Assembly (NCBI GenBank): GCA_963754535.1
Contig: CAVWGG010000004.1
Span: forward strand, 218,278-282,277
Direction: 5' to 3'
From: RPQJ01 sp963754535
GTDB lineage: Bacteria; Pseudomonadota; Gammaproteobacteria; Steroidobacterales; Steroidobacteraceae
DNA length: 64,000 nucleotides
Part shown: positions 1 through 9,984 of the stretch, piece by piece
Layout of the letters: each line of letters starts with the position of its first letter
Position numbering within the stretch: the first letter of the stretch is position 1
The notes under the pieces: generated by a model
Told to the model about the DNA's origin: nothing
The model's database searches: none
What the model saw: the letters and a program-made list of their open reading frames with translations, nothing else
Program-made: the position numbers and the translations under genes

Positions 1-847
1 CGTTGACGGTGGTCCACAGCGCGCCCGACACGGGTTCCCATGCGAGACCATTCGCGTTGCGCAGCCCCGTCGCGAACACGCGGTACTCCCCGCTGCGAGC
101 GTCGATCTCCCAGATCGCTGCGCGACCTGCTTCTTCGGCCATGCCGTGTTCGGCGACGTTGCTGTTCGAGCCCACGGTCGCATACAGCTTGCTGCCGTCC
201 ACGCTCGCGATCAGGCCTTTCGTCCAGTGGTGATTGCGTGGCCCGGCGGGAAGCGCGGTGACCTGCATGCCTGAGGCTTCGATGTGCAACTGTCCCGGCC
301 GATACGGGAACCGCAGGACGGCGTCAGTGTCGGCGACGTAGAAGTCGCTGCCTGTCAGCGCCATGCCGAACGGGGAATGGAGGCCCTCGAGAAATGCGCT
401 GCGCAGGTCCGCCACGCCGTCGCCATCGGTATCTCGCAGCAGCGTGATCCGGTTCGCGCTGGGCGTGGCTGCGCCAGCCTTCTTCATGAACAGACGCATC
501 ACGCGGTTCTTGATTCCCGTCGAGTCGGCAGGCTGCGGCGGTGCATTGGTTTCTGCGACCAGCACGTCACCGTTGGGCAGGACGTACAGCCAGCGTGGAT
601 GGTCTAGACCGCTAGCGAAGGCATTGACGGACATGCCGGGTCCAGCCTGGGGTTGCGTACCCTGCGGCCAGCCGACTGCGGCAGCCACGTGCACCGTTGG
701 TATGAGCGTCTGGTCGGGTGAAGGAAGTACGGGATGCGGGCCGAGCCCGTCGACACCGGATAGCGGCTCGGTGCTGCACGCCGTCGAACAGGCGACGAGC
801 GCCAGCGCGACAGCGACTGGATTGCGATGCCGGTTCCTACGTTCCAT
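1..847 (-). CDS. Sorbosone dehydrogenase family lipoprotein (partial, 3' end outside window)
   Basis: The reading frame is open from an ATG at 847 to the left edge, so the C-terminal part is missing. It starts with a lipoprotein signal: a basic N-terminus, a hydrophobic stretch and a lipobox-like LVAC with Cys20, which predicts attachment to a membrane. The mature part has features of the PQQ-type glucose/sorbosone dehydrogenase beta-propeller family: GLDHPRWLYVLPNGDVLVAET, LLRDTDGDGVAD, SPFGMAL, ATGLRNANGLAWEP. The family oxidises sugars or other polyols in the periplasm, but many members have no known substrate, so the activity is inferred. It is divergent from the hydroxylase gene at 1015, with 167 bp between them that must hold both promoters. 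Confidence 0.85.
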   Translation of the reverse strand, partial: MERRNRHRNPVAVALALVACSTACSTEPLSGVDGLGPHPVLPSPDQTLIPTVHVAAAVGWPQGTQPQAGPGMSVNAFASGLDHPRWLYVLPNGDVLVAETNAPPQPADSTGIKNRVMRLFMKKAGAATPSANRITLLRDTDGDGVADLRSAFLEGLHSPFGMALTGSDFYVADTDAVLRFPYRPGQLHIEASGMQVTALPAGPRNHHWTKGLIASVDGSKLYATVGSNSNVAEHGMAEEAGRAAIWEIDARSGEYRVFATGLRNANGLAWEPVSGALWTTVN

Positions 848-1014
848 GGGACTGCGCGCACTCGATTTGTAAGTGGTCTGTGGGTGCACGCTGGCGTCTG
901 CGCTGACGGACGTCGGTACGCTGGCGCACAGACTGAACGTCCCGTGACTCCTACTGTCTCCAGTCTGGTCGGATGAGAAACATCGACCCTTGGCTGGCTG
1001 CACCGAGGTAGGGC

Positions 1015-1425
1015 ATGGGACTGTTGACGACCGAGCACGGCAAGGCGGGGTATCTCGCTGATTTTGTTCTGTATGCCGTCGCTTCCGCGACGTTAGCCGT
1101 GTTGCTCGCCGTCGTCGCCCCGCACGCGCGACGCGCAGAAATCCTGGCATTTGCCTTGCTTGGCCTCGCAGCCTGGACGCTAGTCGAATACGTGCTGCAT
1201 CGGTTCGTACTTCATGGCATCCAGCCCTTCAAAGCGTGGCATGCCGAGCATCACTGGCGTGTCGACAATGCCGGGCTGCGGCAGGTCAAGCGGCACCATG
1301 CATTGCATCACAGTTCGATCGCGGCTCCGGGCGGCTACGGCGTGAGCAGCGCCTTCTGGGATCTCGTCTTCGGGACAAACGGTCCGTCCGGCGGCACCGC
1401 GCACAACCCACCTGCGACGAGTTGA
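1015..1425 (+). CDS. Fatty acid hydroxylase / sterol desaturase superfamily membrane protein
   Basis: A 136-residue protein with two hydrophobic stretches (about residues 14-36 and 42-60). The histidine motifs of the fatty acid hydroxylase superfamily follow: HRFVLH at 62-67, HAEHH at 76-80 and HHALHH at 94-99. These bind a di-iron centre in characterised members, which hydroxylate or desaturate lipids, sterols or carotenoids. It is shorter than most members (about 180-300 residues) but carries the core histidines, so it may be a minimal form. A purine-rich GAGGTAGGG precedes the ATG. Its TGA overlaps the ATG of the glucan synthase gene (ATGA at 1424-1427 region), which argues for translational coupling. 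The substrate cannot be told from sequence. Confidence 0.82.
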   Translation: MGLLTTEHGKAGYLADFVLYAVASATLAVLLAVVAPHARRAEILAFALLGLAAWTLVEYVLHRFVLHGIQPFKAWHAEHHWRVDNAGLRQVKRHHALHHSSIAAPGGYGVSSAFWDLVFGTNGPSGGTAHNPPATS

Positions 1426-4400
1426 TGCGGTCCATCCTGAGCCACATCGTAGGATCCGACGGTGAATCCGCCTTTGCGTTTGCCGAGGTCATCCGGGCAG
1501 AAATATTCAGTGCCGAGCGACTGGAGCAGCACGCCGCGAGCCTGGCTGCGGCGCAGGCTGTCACTACGCGGCCGGTCGCGGTCCGGCCACTGACCGCGCG
1601 GCTGCGCGACAACCACCGGGCGCTGCTCGAAGCGCATCGAGCCATCGCCCGATCCATAGCCGCGGGCGGGGCCATTACGCCGGCCGCCGAATGGCTCGTC
1701 GACAACTACCACGTCGTCGAAGCCCAGATTCGCCAGGTGCGCGATGACTTGCCGCCCGGTTACTACCGGCAACTGCCGAAGCTGGCCGACGGTCCGCTGG
1801 CGGGCTATCCGCGCGTGCTCGGGCTGGCGTGGGCCTTCGTCGCGCACACCGACAGCCGCTTCGACACGAACCTTCTGCGTCAGTTCGTGATTGCCTATCA
1901 GCGGGTACAACCGCTGACGATCGGCGAACTGTGGGCAATCGCAATCACCCTGCGGATCGTGCTGATCGAAAACCTGCGACGCGCAGCCGAGTTGATTGCC
2001 AGCCGGCGCGCTGTCCGACAGCACGCTGACCGCATAGCGGACCGGCTCCTCGGCGCCGGGGGCAGGGAAGCGCAGCCGTTGGCCAAGGTTCTGCCCGAGC
2101 TCGAGAGCGTCCAGTTGTCGACGACCTTCGCCGTCCAGTTGCTGCAGCGGCTGCGCGACCAGGATCCGGAGGCGACGCCTGCACTCACGTGGCTCGAAGC
2201 TCGCCTGGCGACGGCTGGCACCACGGCGGACGAAGTCGTTCGCGATGAGCACCAACGGCAGGGAGCCTCGAGCGTAACCGTCCGCAACGTGATCATGAGC
2301 ATGCGCGCGATCTCTGCGGTCGACTGGGCGGATTTGTTCGAATCCATGAGCCTCGTCGACTCCCTGCTGCGCGCAGACGTGGATTACGCACGGTCGAACT
2401 TCTCGACGCGCAACCGTTGCCGCCACGCGATCGAGGAGCTGGCGCGAGGTTCGTGGCACTCGGAGCTTCAGATCGCGGAGCACGTGATGCAGGTCGCGGG
2501 CTCGGGTGGCACGCGGCGCGAGCGCTATCCCGGCTATCACCTCATCGCGCGGGGGCGTCGCGCCTTCGAGGATCGGCTCGGGTTTCGGCCGACGATGCGC
2601 GCGCGACTTACCCGGTTCATCGCGCGCATCGGCATCCACGGCTACATAGCCGGCGTCGCCCTGCTCGCGCTCGTCACGCTGGCGTGGCCTTTGTCGGTGC
2701 TGCTGAGCGGCGGCATCGGGATGCTGACACTCATCGTGCTCGCTGCGACGGGTCTCGTTCTTGCGGTGGATGCTGCGATGGCCGTTGCCAACAGCAGCAT
2801 CACCAGCCGCTTCGGCGCCAGGCCGCTTCCCGAGATGGAGCTCGAGGACGGCATCTCCGCCGACCTGCGGACGCTCGTTGTCGTCCCCATCCTCCTCACG
2901 AGTCCCGAGGCGCTCGCCGAACACATCGCGCACCTCGAGATTCACCACCTGGCGAGCCTGGACGGTGACGTGACCTTCGCTCTGCTCTCGGACTGGGCCG
3001 ATGCGGCGTCAGAACGGATTGACGGCGACGCGGTGCTGCTGGAAAGCGCGGTCGAGGAAATCCAGCGCCTGAACCGCAAGTACGGCCCGTCTCCGGCGGG
3101 TGATCGCTTTCTGCTCTTCCATCGGCGCCGGCTGTGGAACGCGGCGCAGGGCGTCTGGATGGGGTGGGAGCGCAAGCGCGGCAAGCTGCACGAACTGAAT
3201 CGCCTGCTGCGCGGCGCAATCGACACGAGCTTCATGGCCGTCGATGCCGCGTCGCCCCCAGTTCCTGCCGGCGTGCGCTACGTGGTGACGCTCGATGCGG
3301 ATACGCGCTTGCCGCGAGACACCGTGCGGCGGCTGGTCGGCAAGTTGGCACACCCCCTGAATGCGCCGAGCGTCGACGAGCGCAGCGGACGCGTTGTCGA
3401 CGGCTACGCGATCCTGCAGCCAAGAGTCGCGTCGTCGTTACCGCTCGGCTACGAAGGATCTCGCTATCAGCGTCTCGTGTCCGGGGCCGGCGGCATCGAT
3501 CCGTACGCGTCCGCCGTGTCCGACGTGTACCAGGACCTGTGCGGCGAGGGATCGTATGTCGGCAAGGGCATTTACGACGTCGACGCTTTCGAGGCGGCGC
3601 TGGCGGGTCGCGTTCCCGAAAATACCCTGCTGAGCCACGACCTGTTCGAAGGCATCTTCGCGCGGGCCGGACTCGCTTCGGACATCGAACTCGTGGACGA
3701 ATATCCCGCGCGCTACGCGGCGGCGGCGGCTCGCTCCCATCGGTGGGTGCGTGGCGACTGGCAGTTGCTGCCGTGGGTATTCGGTTGCGGTCCCGGGGAC
3801 ATCGACCGTCGCCGGCGTGGCATTCCGCTGCTCGGTCGCTGGAAGATGTTCGACAACCTGCGCCGGTCGCTGATGGCGCCGGCGAGCGTGCTGAGCCTGG
3901 TGATCGCATGGACACTGCCGCTGCCGCTCGCAGCGATCTGGACGGCCTTCGTCGTCGCCATGCTGGCTGTTCCAACGTTGCCATCGTTGCTGACCGGACT
4001 CGTCCCGCGTCACGGCGGTATCGTACTGCGAAGCCACTTTCGTGCCGTCGCCGCTGACGCGCAGCTGGCCGCGACCAGGACGGCACTGGCCCTGGCGTTG
4101 CTGGCCCACCAGTCGTGGTTGATGTGGGATGCCATCGGCCGAACGCTGTACCGGCTGTTCGTCAGTCGACGCAAATTGCTCGAATGGGTCACGGCGCAGG
4201 AGCAGAACAGCAGGCGTCTCGACGTGGCCGGGCACTACCGCCTGATGGCGGGCGCTCTCGTCATCAGCCTGGCGGTGCTCGGGCTCGTTGCGATGGGGCA
4301 GGCGAGCGCACTGCTCGCGCTGCCGTTCATACTGGCGTGGCTGTCGTCGCCGCTCATCGCGTGCTGGGTGAGTCAGCCGTCGCGGGTCGCCGAATTGCAG

Positions 4401-7400
4401 CCGGTTTCCGACGTCGACGCCGCCGCCCTGCGCCTCGTCGCCCGTCGCGCCTGGCATTACTTCGACACGTTCGTCACGGCCGCGGACAACATGCTGCCGC
4501 CCGACAACTTCCAGGAGGAGCCGTGGCCGGTACTCGCCCACCGCACGTCACCGACCAACCTGGGCCTGTACCTGCTGTCGATCGTCACGGCACGTGATCT
4601 GGGCTGGGTCGGCACCGCCGACGCCGTCGCAAGGCTCGAGTCGACGCTCGCGACCATGGGCCGGCTCGAGCAATGCCATGGTCACTTTTACAACTGGTAC
4701 GACACGCAGGACCTGCGGCCGCTCGAACCACGTTACGTCTCGTCCGTGGACAGCGGCAACCTGGCGGCGCACCTGCTCACGCTGGCCAACGCCTGTGACG
4801 GAATGATGGCCGGGGCCGCGGATGCGGCGCAGGTGTTCGCCGGGATCGGCGACGGCCTCGCACTGGGCCGTCAATCGCTCGGGACGGCCATGGATGACCG
4901 GCTTGCCGCCGCGATCGCAGCGTTTGGCGACGAGCTGTCGGATCGGGCCGCGAGGTCAGAGCCGCTCGCCGCAAGCCTCGACGCGTTGGCGGTTCGCGCC
5001 GGTGCGGTGGTCGCTCTGGTGGCGCGGCTGGCCAGCGAAGGTAGCGACGAGAGGAGTGCGGAGACCGCAGCGTGGGCCAACGCCACGTTGCATACCGTGG
5101 AAAGTCACTTGCGGGACCAGGTGCCGCTGCCCGGTTCGAGTGCCGATTTGATTTCGCAGCGACTGGCGACGCTGGCCGCCGCGTCACGACGCATGGCCGA
5201 GGCGATGCGCTTCGACTTTCTCTTCGACCAGGAGCGCAAGCTGCTCTCGATCGGCTATCGCGTGCTCGAGGGCAGCCTCGATCCCAACTGCTACGACCTG
5301 CTCGCGTCCGAGGCACGGCTGGCGAGTTTCGTCGCGATCGCCAACGGCGACGTCCCGGCACGGCATTGGTTCCGCCTCGGGCGCGCCGTCGTCCGCGTTC
5401 GTCATGGCGCGGCGCTCGTTTCGTGGTCCGGCTCGATGTTCGAGTACCTGATGCCGTCACTCGTCATGCGCGCGCCCGCCGGCAGCCTGCTCGAACAGAC
5501 GAGTCATCTCGTGGTTCGTAGTCAGCAGGCGTATGGCAAGAGACTCGACGTGCCCTGGGGGATCTCGGAGTCGGCCTACAACGCGCGTGACCTCGAGCGC
5601 ACATACCAGTACTCGAGTTTCGGCGTGCCTGGACTTGGCCTCAAACGCGGGCTCGTCGAGAACACCGTCGTCGCGCCGTATGCAACGGCGCTGGCTGCGA
5701 TGGTCAAGCCACACGCCGCAGTCCTCAACTTCGCGCGGCTCGAGAAGATCAATGCGCGGGGCCGCTATGGCTTCTACGAAGCACTGGACTACACCGCGCG
5801 CCGCCTGCAGGACGGCGAGCCGTTCGCCATCGTGCGTGCCTACATGGCCCACCATCAGGGCATGACGATCGTGGCGCTCGCCAATACGCTGCTCGACGGA
5901 CTGATGCGCAAGCGATTTCACGCGGAGCCTCGCATCAAGGCGACCGAACTGCTGTTGCAGGAGCGGACGCCGCGCGAAGTGTCGGTTCCCGCTGCGAGCA
6001 TCCCGGAAAGCGGCATTCCGGAATGGTCCGACGACGTCATGCCGGCGCTGCCGCGCACGATCGGCACGCCGCATCACGCGACACCGCGCACGCGAGTGTT
6101 GTCGAACGGTCACTACGCCGTGATGCTCACGGCTGCCGGATCTGGCTACAGCCAGTGGCACGATCTGGCGGTCACGCGCTGGGCGGCCGACGTCACCTGT
6201 GACGCGTCGGGCTCGTTCCACTACCTGCGCGATGTCGACACCAGCAGGGTCTGGTCGGCAGGGTATCAGCCGACGGGCGTCGAACCCGACGCTTACGAGG
6301 TTACATTCAGCGAGCACCGGGCCGAGTTCGTCCGCCGCGACGGCGACCTGACGACGACGCTCGACGTGGTCGTGTCGGCCGAGTGCGACGCCGAGGTTCG
6401 CCGCGTCTGCCTTTCGAACATGGGCGATCGCGTCCGGACCATCGAAATCACTTCGTATGCGGAAATCGTGCTGGCGCCGCGCGCTGCCGACGAGGCGCAT
6501 CCGGCGTTCTCCAAGCTCTTCGTGCAGACCGAACACTTGCCGGCGATCGGCGTGCTGCTGGCGACACGTCGCCGGCGCTCACCTGAGGAGCCGGGCGCAT
6601 GGGCTGCCCATCTCGCCGTCATCGAGGGTGATTCCGTGGGGCCCGGCCGGTTCGAAACGGACCGCGCCAGCTTCATCGGGCGCGGTCGGCAAGCGCGCGC
6701 CCCGGCCGCGCTGGCGGGCGATCCCCACGCAGCAGGCAAAGTGGGAACCGTGCTCGATCCGATCTTCAGCCTGACGCGCTGCGTGCGTCTCGCCCCGGGC
6801 ACCACTGCACGCATCGCGTTCTGGACGCTGGTTGCACCCTCCCGGGAGGAGGTACTGGATCTCGTGGACCAGCACCGGGACGTGCCGGCCTTCGATCGCG
6901 CCGCGACACTCGCCTGGACGCAGGGCCAGGTGGAACTGCACCACCTGGGAATCGCGCCGGACGAGGCGGTGCTCTTCCAGCGCCTGGCCGGCCACCTGCT
7001 TTACAACGATCCGGCATTGCGCCCGTCGTCCGAGGTGCTTCGGCGCCGTAATGGCGGGCAGCAGGCACTCTGGGCCCACGGCATCTCGGGCGACCTGCCG
7101 ATTGTTCTCATCCGGATCGACGACACGGACGATCTCGGCATCGTGCGGCAGCTGCTGCGCGCATTCGAATACTGGCGCCTGAAACAGCTGAACGTCGATG
7201 TCGTGATCCTGAACGAGCGTTCGTCCTCCTACGTGCAGGACCTGCAGTCGGCGCTGGAGTCGCTGACGCGCACCGGCCTGTCACGGGTGAAGATTCACGG
7301 CGAGTCGGTGCGCGGCGGCGTCTTCAACCTGCGCTCCGACGTCATTCCAGGCGAAACACGCCTGGCCCTGCTGGCTGCGGCGGGCGCCGTGCTGCTCAGC

Positions 7401-9929
7401 CGTCACGGCAGCCTCGCGGAGCAACTCGACCGGCTGGAGCAGGATCCGCCGCTGGCACCGCCGCCGGTCGCCGCCGTGCGCTCGCGTCGCGACTCGACCG
7501 ATGCATCGCCCGACATGCCGTCGCTCGAGTTCTTCAACGGACTCGGCGGCTTCACGCCCGATGGCGAGGAATACGTGACGGTGCTGCGTGACGGCGAGCG
7601 AACCCCTGCGCCCTGGGTCAACGTGATCGCCAACGCCGGTTTCGGGTTCCAGGTCTCGGCCGATGGCAGTGGCTGCACCTGGGCGGGCAACAGCCGTGAG
7701 CATCGACTCACGCCGTGGTCGAACGATCCAGTCGGGGATCGGTCCGGAGAGGTCCTTTACGTTCGCGACGACGACAGCGGCCTGCTGTTCGGGCCTACAG
7801 CATTGCCGGTCCGCAACGCAAATGGCGAGTACCTGGCACGGCACGGGCGCGGTTACAGCCGGTTCGAGCATACGCGGGCCGGCATCGCGCTCGACCTGCT
7901 GCAGTTCGTTCCTGCCGGCGAGTCGGTCAAGGTGTCGCGGCTGCGCATTCGCAATCTTTCGGGTCGCACGCGTCACCTGACGCTGACGGCCTACGTGGAG
8001 TGGGTGCTCGGCACGTCGCGCAGCAGCACCGCGCCCTTCATTGCGACGGAGATTGATCCGGTCACACGCGGCATGCTCGCGCGCAACCTGTGGGGTGGTG
8101 CAGACACTAGTGTCGCGTTCACGGACCTTGGCGGCCTGCAGACCGCGTGGACCGGCAACCGCATGGAATTCATCGGACGCAACGGCACGCTCGAGCGGCC
8201 CGCGGCACTCTCGCCAGGAGCGAGGCTCTCGGGTCGAACCGGCGCCGGTCTCGACCCCTGCAGCGCGCTGCAGACCTCCGTCGCGCTTGCCGAGAATTCT
8301 GCCGTCGAACTGGTCTGGCTCCTGGGTGAGGCCGACAGCACGCAGGCCGCCCAGGCCATGATCGCGCGCTGGCGCAGCGAGGACGTGGACGCCGCCCTGC
8401 AATCCGTTCGCGCGGACTGGAGCGCCGTGCTCGACACCGTCACCGTGCGTACGCCGGACCGCTCGTTCGATCTCATGCTGAACGGCTGGCTGCTGTACCA
8501 GACACTCGCGTGCCGCCTCTGGGCCCGCAGCGCGTTTTACCAGGCGAGCGGCGCCTACGGCTTCCGCGATCAACTGCAGGACACGATGGCATTGATCCTG
8601 GCGAAGCCCGCCCTCGCACGCGAGCACCTGTTGCGTGCCGCCGGCCGGCAGTTCCTTGAAGGCGACGTGCAGCATTGGTGGTTGCCGCAAACCGGACGTG
8701 GCGTGCGCACCCGTGTCTCCGACGATCGCGTCTGGCTCGGCTATTGCGTCGCGCACTACGTCGAGACGACGGCTGACGAGGGCGTGCTCGACGAGATAGT
8801 GCCGTTCCTGGACGGGCCGGCCCTGCAGCCGGGCGTAGCGGACAACTTCTTCCTGCCAACCGCAGCCGATACGGCGGCGACGCTCTTCGAGCATTGCGCG
8901 CGCGGACTCGACGGCAGCCTCGGGCTCGGCTCACACGGCCTGCCGCTCATGGGAACTGGGGACTGGAACGACGGGATGAATGACGTCGGCGCCGCGGGAC
9001 TGGGCGAAAGTGTCTGGCTGGGATGGTTCCTGCACTTCGTGTTGTCGGCATTCGCGCCGCGTGCCGAGGCAAGGGGCGAGCATGGGCGAGCCACGAGCTG
9101 GCGCGCACACGCGGCTGCCCTGCGATCGTCGCTCGAACAGCACGGTTGGGACGGCGACTGGTATCGGCGCGCGTACTTCGACGACGGCACCCCGATGGGA
9201 TCCGCAGCGAACGCGGAATGTCGCATCGACTCGATCGCGCAATCGTGGGCAGTGCTGTCCGGCGCCGCGGATCCGGCGAGGGCGGTCCAGGCGATGGCTT
9301 CGCTGGACCAGCACCTGATCCGGCATGAGGACGGATTGGCGCTGCTGCTGACACCGCCCTTCGACCACTCAGCGCCCGATCCCGGTTACATCCAGGCCTA
9401 CCCGCCGGGTATCCGCGAGAACGGCGGCCAGTACTCGCACGCTGCCGCATGGGCGGTAATCGCGTTCGCGCAGCTCGGTGACGGCGACAAGGCTGGCGAG
9501 CTGTTTGCAATGCTGAATCCGATCAATCACGCGCTCACGCACGACGACGCATTGCGCTACAGGGTTGAGCCTTATGTCGTGGCGGCCGATGTCTATTCGG
9601 AGACGCCGCACGTCGGGCGTGGCGGCTGGACCTGGTACACGGGCTCTGCTGCCTGGACGTACCGGGCAGGACTGGAATGGATCCTCGGTTGCCGCATGAG
9701 CGGAGCGACGTTGCTGCTCGATCCCTGCGTCCCACGGACCTGGAGGGAGTTCCACGTCAGCCTGCGCTATCACGCAACGCGCTATGAGATCGAGTTTGAA
9801 AATCCAGGCGGCACCAGTCGGGGGCTCGTCACGCTGCAGCTCGACGGTGTCGAACTCGCTCCGCGGCCAGGGGTGGTGCCGCTGGTCGACGACGGCGGGA
9901 CTCACCGGGTCCGCGCCATCCTTGGATGA
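1425..9929 (+). CDS. ndvB: Cyclic beta-1,2-glucan synthase (NdvB/ChvB type)
   Basis: An ATG at 1425 gives 2834 residues, matching the usual length of about 2830 for cyclic beta-1,2-glucan synthases. The same frame is open upstream, but 1425 is the natural start because it overlaps the preceding stop. In order: an N-terminal soluble region; membrane segments near 403-455; a GT84 glycosyltransferase region with a DADTRLPRDT motif near 622 and RSHRWVRGDWQLLPW near 775; more membrane segments near 820-985; a glycoamylase-like domain near 1100-1500; two sugar-binding sandwich regions (near 1560 and 2035); and a C-terminal GH94 phosphorylase-like domain with GTGDWNDGMND near 2510. The enzyme starts, elongates, trims and cyclises beta-1,2-glucan from UDP-glucose for the periplasm, where it acts in osmotic adaptation and host interaction. 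Confidence 0.96.
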   Translation: MRSILSHIVGSDGESAFAFAEVIRAEIFSAERLEQHAASLAAAQAVTTRPVAVRPLTARLRDNHRALLEAHRAIARSIAAGGAITPAAEWLVDNYHVVEAQIRQVRDDLPPGYYRQLPKLADGPLAGYPRVLGLAWAFVAHTDSRFDTNLLRQFVIAYQRVQPLTIGELWAIAITLRIVLIENLRRAAELIASRRAVRQHADRIADRLLGAGGREAQPLAKVLPELESVQLSTTFAVQLLQRLRDQDPEATPALTWLEARLATAGTTADEVVRDEHQRQGASSVTVRNVIMSMRAISAVDWADLFESMSLVDSLLRADVDYARSNFSTRNRCRHAIEELARGSWHSELQIAEHVMQVAGSGGTRRERYPGYHLIARGRRAFEDRLGFRPTMRARLTRFIARIGIHGYIAGVALLALVTLAWPLSVLLSGGIGMLTLIVLAATGLVLAVDAAMAVANSSITSRFGARPLPEMELEDGISADLRTLVVVPILLTSPEALAEHIAHLEIHHLASLDGDVTFALLSDWADAASERIDGDAVLLESAVEEIQRLNRKYGPSPAGDRFLLFHRRRLWNAAQGVWMGWERKRGKLHELNRLLRGAIDTSFMAVDAASPPVPAGVRYVVTLDADTRLPRDTVRRLVGKLAHPLNAPSVDERSGRVVDGYAILQPRVASSLPLGYEGSRYQRLVSGAGGIDPYASAVSDVYQDLCGEGSYVGKGIYDVDAFEAALAGRVPENTLLSHDLFEGIFARAGLASDIELVDEYPARYAAAAARSHRWVRGDWQLLPWVFGCGPGDIDRRRRGIPLLGRWKMFDNLRRSLMAPASVLSLVIAWTLPLPLAAIWTAFVVAMLAVPTLPSLLTGLVPRHGGIVLRSHFRAVAADAQLAATRTALALALLAHQSWLMWDAIGRTLYRLFVSRRKLLEWVTAQEQNSRRLDVAGHYRLMAGALVISLAVLGLVAMGQASALLALPFILAWLSSPLIACWVSQPSRVAELQPVSDVDAAALRLVARRAWHYFDTFVTAADNMLPPDNFQEEPWPVLAHRTSPTNLGLYLLSIVTARDLGWVGTADAVARLESTLATMGRLEQCHGHFYNWYDTQDLRPLEPRYVSSVDSGNLAAHLLTLANACDGMMAGAADAAQVFAGIGDGLALGRQSLGTAMDDRLAAAIAAFGDELSDRAARSEPLAASLDALAVRAGAVVALVARLASEGSDERSAETAAWANATLHTVESHLRDQVPLPGSSADLISQRLATLAAASRRMAEAMRFDFLFDQERKLLSIGYRVLEGSLDPNCYDLLASEARLASFVAIANGDVPARHWFRLGRAVVRVRHGAALVSWSGSMFEYLMPSLVMRAPAGSLLEQTSHLVVRSQQAYGKRLDVPWGISESAYNARDLERTYQYSSFGVPGLGLKRGLVENTVVAPYATALAAMVKPHAAVLNFARLEKINARGRYGFYEALDYTARRLQDGEPFAIVRAYMAHHQGMTIVALANTLLDGLMRKRFHAEPRIKATELLLQERTPREVSVPAASIPESGIPEWSDDVMPALPRTIGTPHHATPRTRVLSNGHYAVMLTAAGSGYSQWHDLAVTRWAADVTCDASGSFHYLRDVDTSRVWSAGYQPTGVEPDAYEVTFSEHRAEFVRRDGDLTTTLDVVVSAECDAEVRRVCLSNMGDRVRTIEITSYAEIVLAPRAADEAHPAFSKLFVQTEHLPAIGVLLATRRRRSPEEPGAWAAHLAVIEGDSVGPGRFETDRASFIGRGRQARAPAALAGDPHAAGKVGTVLDPIFSLTRCVRLAPGTTARIAFWTLVAPSREEVLDLVDQHRDVPAFDRAATLAWTQGQVELHHLGIAPDEAVLFQRLAGHLLYNDPALRPSSEVLRRRNGGQQALWAHGISGDLPIVLIRIDDTDDLGIVRQLLRAFEYWRLKQLNVDVVILNERSSSYVQDLQSALESLTRTGLSRVKIHGESVRGGVFNLRSDVIPGETRLALLAAAGAVLLSRHGSLAEQLDRLEQDPPLAPPPVAAVRSRRDSTDASPDMPSLEFFNGLGGFTPDGEEYVTVLRDGERTPAPWVNVIANAGFGFQVSADGSGCTWAGNSREHRLTPWSNDPVGDRSGEVLYVRDDDSGLLFGPTALPVRNANGEYLARHGRGYSRFEHTRAGIALDLLQFVPAGESVKVSRLRIRNLSGRTRHLTLTAYVEWVLGTSRSSTAPFIATEIDPVTRGMLARNLWGGADTSVAFTDLGGLQTAWTGNRMEFIGRNGTLERPAALSPGARLSGRTGAGLDPCSALQTSVALAENSAVELVWLLGEADSTQAAQAMIARWRSEDVDAALQSVRADWSAVLDTVTVRTPDRSFDLMLNGWLLYQTLACRLWARSAFYQASGAYGFRDQLQDTMALILAKPALAREHLLRAAGRQFLEGDVQHWWLPQTGRGVRTRVSDDRVWLGYCVAHYVETTADEGVLDEIVPFLDGPALQPGVADNFFLPTAADTAATLFEHCARGLDGSLGLGSHGLPLMGTGDWNDGMNDVGAAGLGESVWLGWFLHFVLSAFAPRAEARGEHGRATSWRAHAAALRSSLEQHGWDGDWYRRAYFDDGTPMGSAANAECRIDSIAQSWAVLSGAADPARAVQAMASLDQHLIRHEDGLALLLTPPFDHSAPDPGYIQAYPPGIRENGGQYSHAAAWAVIAFAQLGDGDKAGELFAMLNPINHALTHDDALRYRVEPYVVAADVYSETPHVGRGGWTWYTGSAAWTYRAGLEWILGCRMSGATLLLDPCVPRTWREFHVSLRYHATRYEIEFENPGGTSRGLVTLQLDGVELAPRPGVVPLVDDGGTHRVRAILG

Positions 9930-9984
9930 GGGCAACACCACGCTGCGCGACCGCGGTCGCCGGCACTCACAGGAGAATCCCCGT

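Noticed and set aside
7281..8894. Long minus-strand frame inside the glucan synthase gene
   Set aside because: Overlaps the conserved GH94 region of the glucan synthase and shows no domain of its own.
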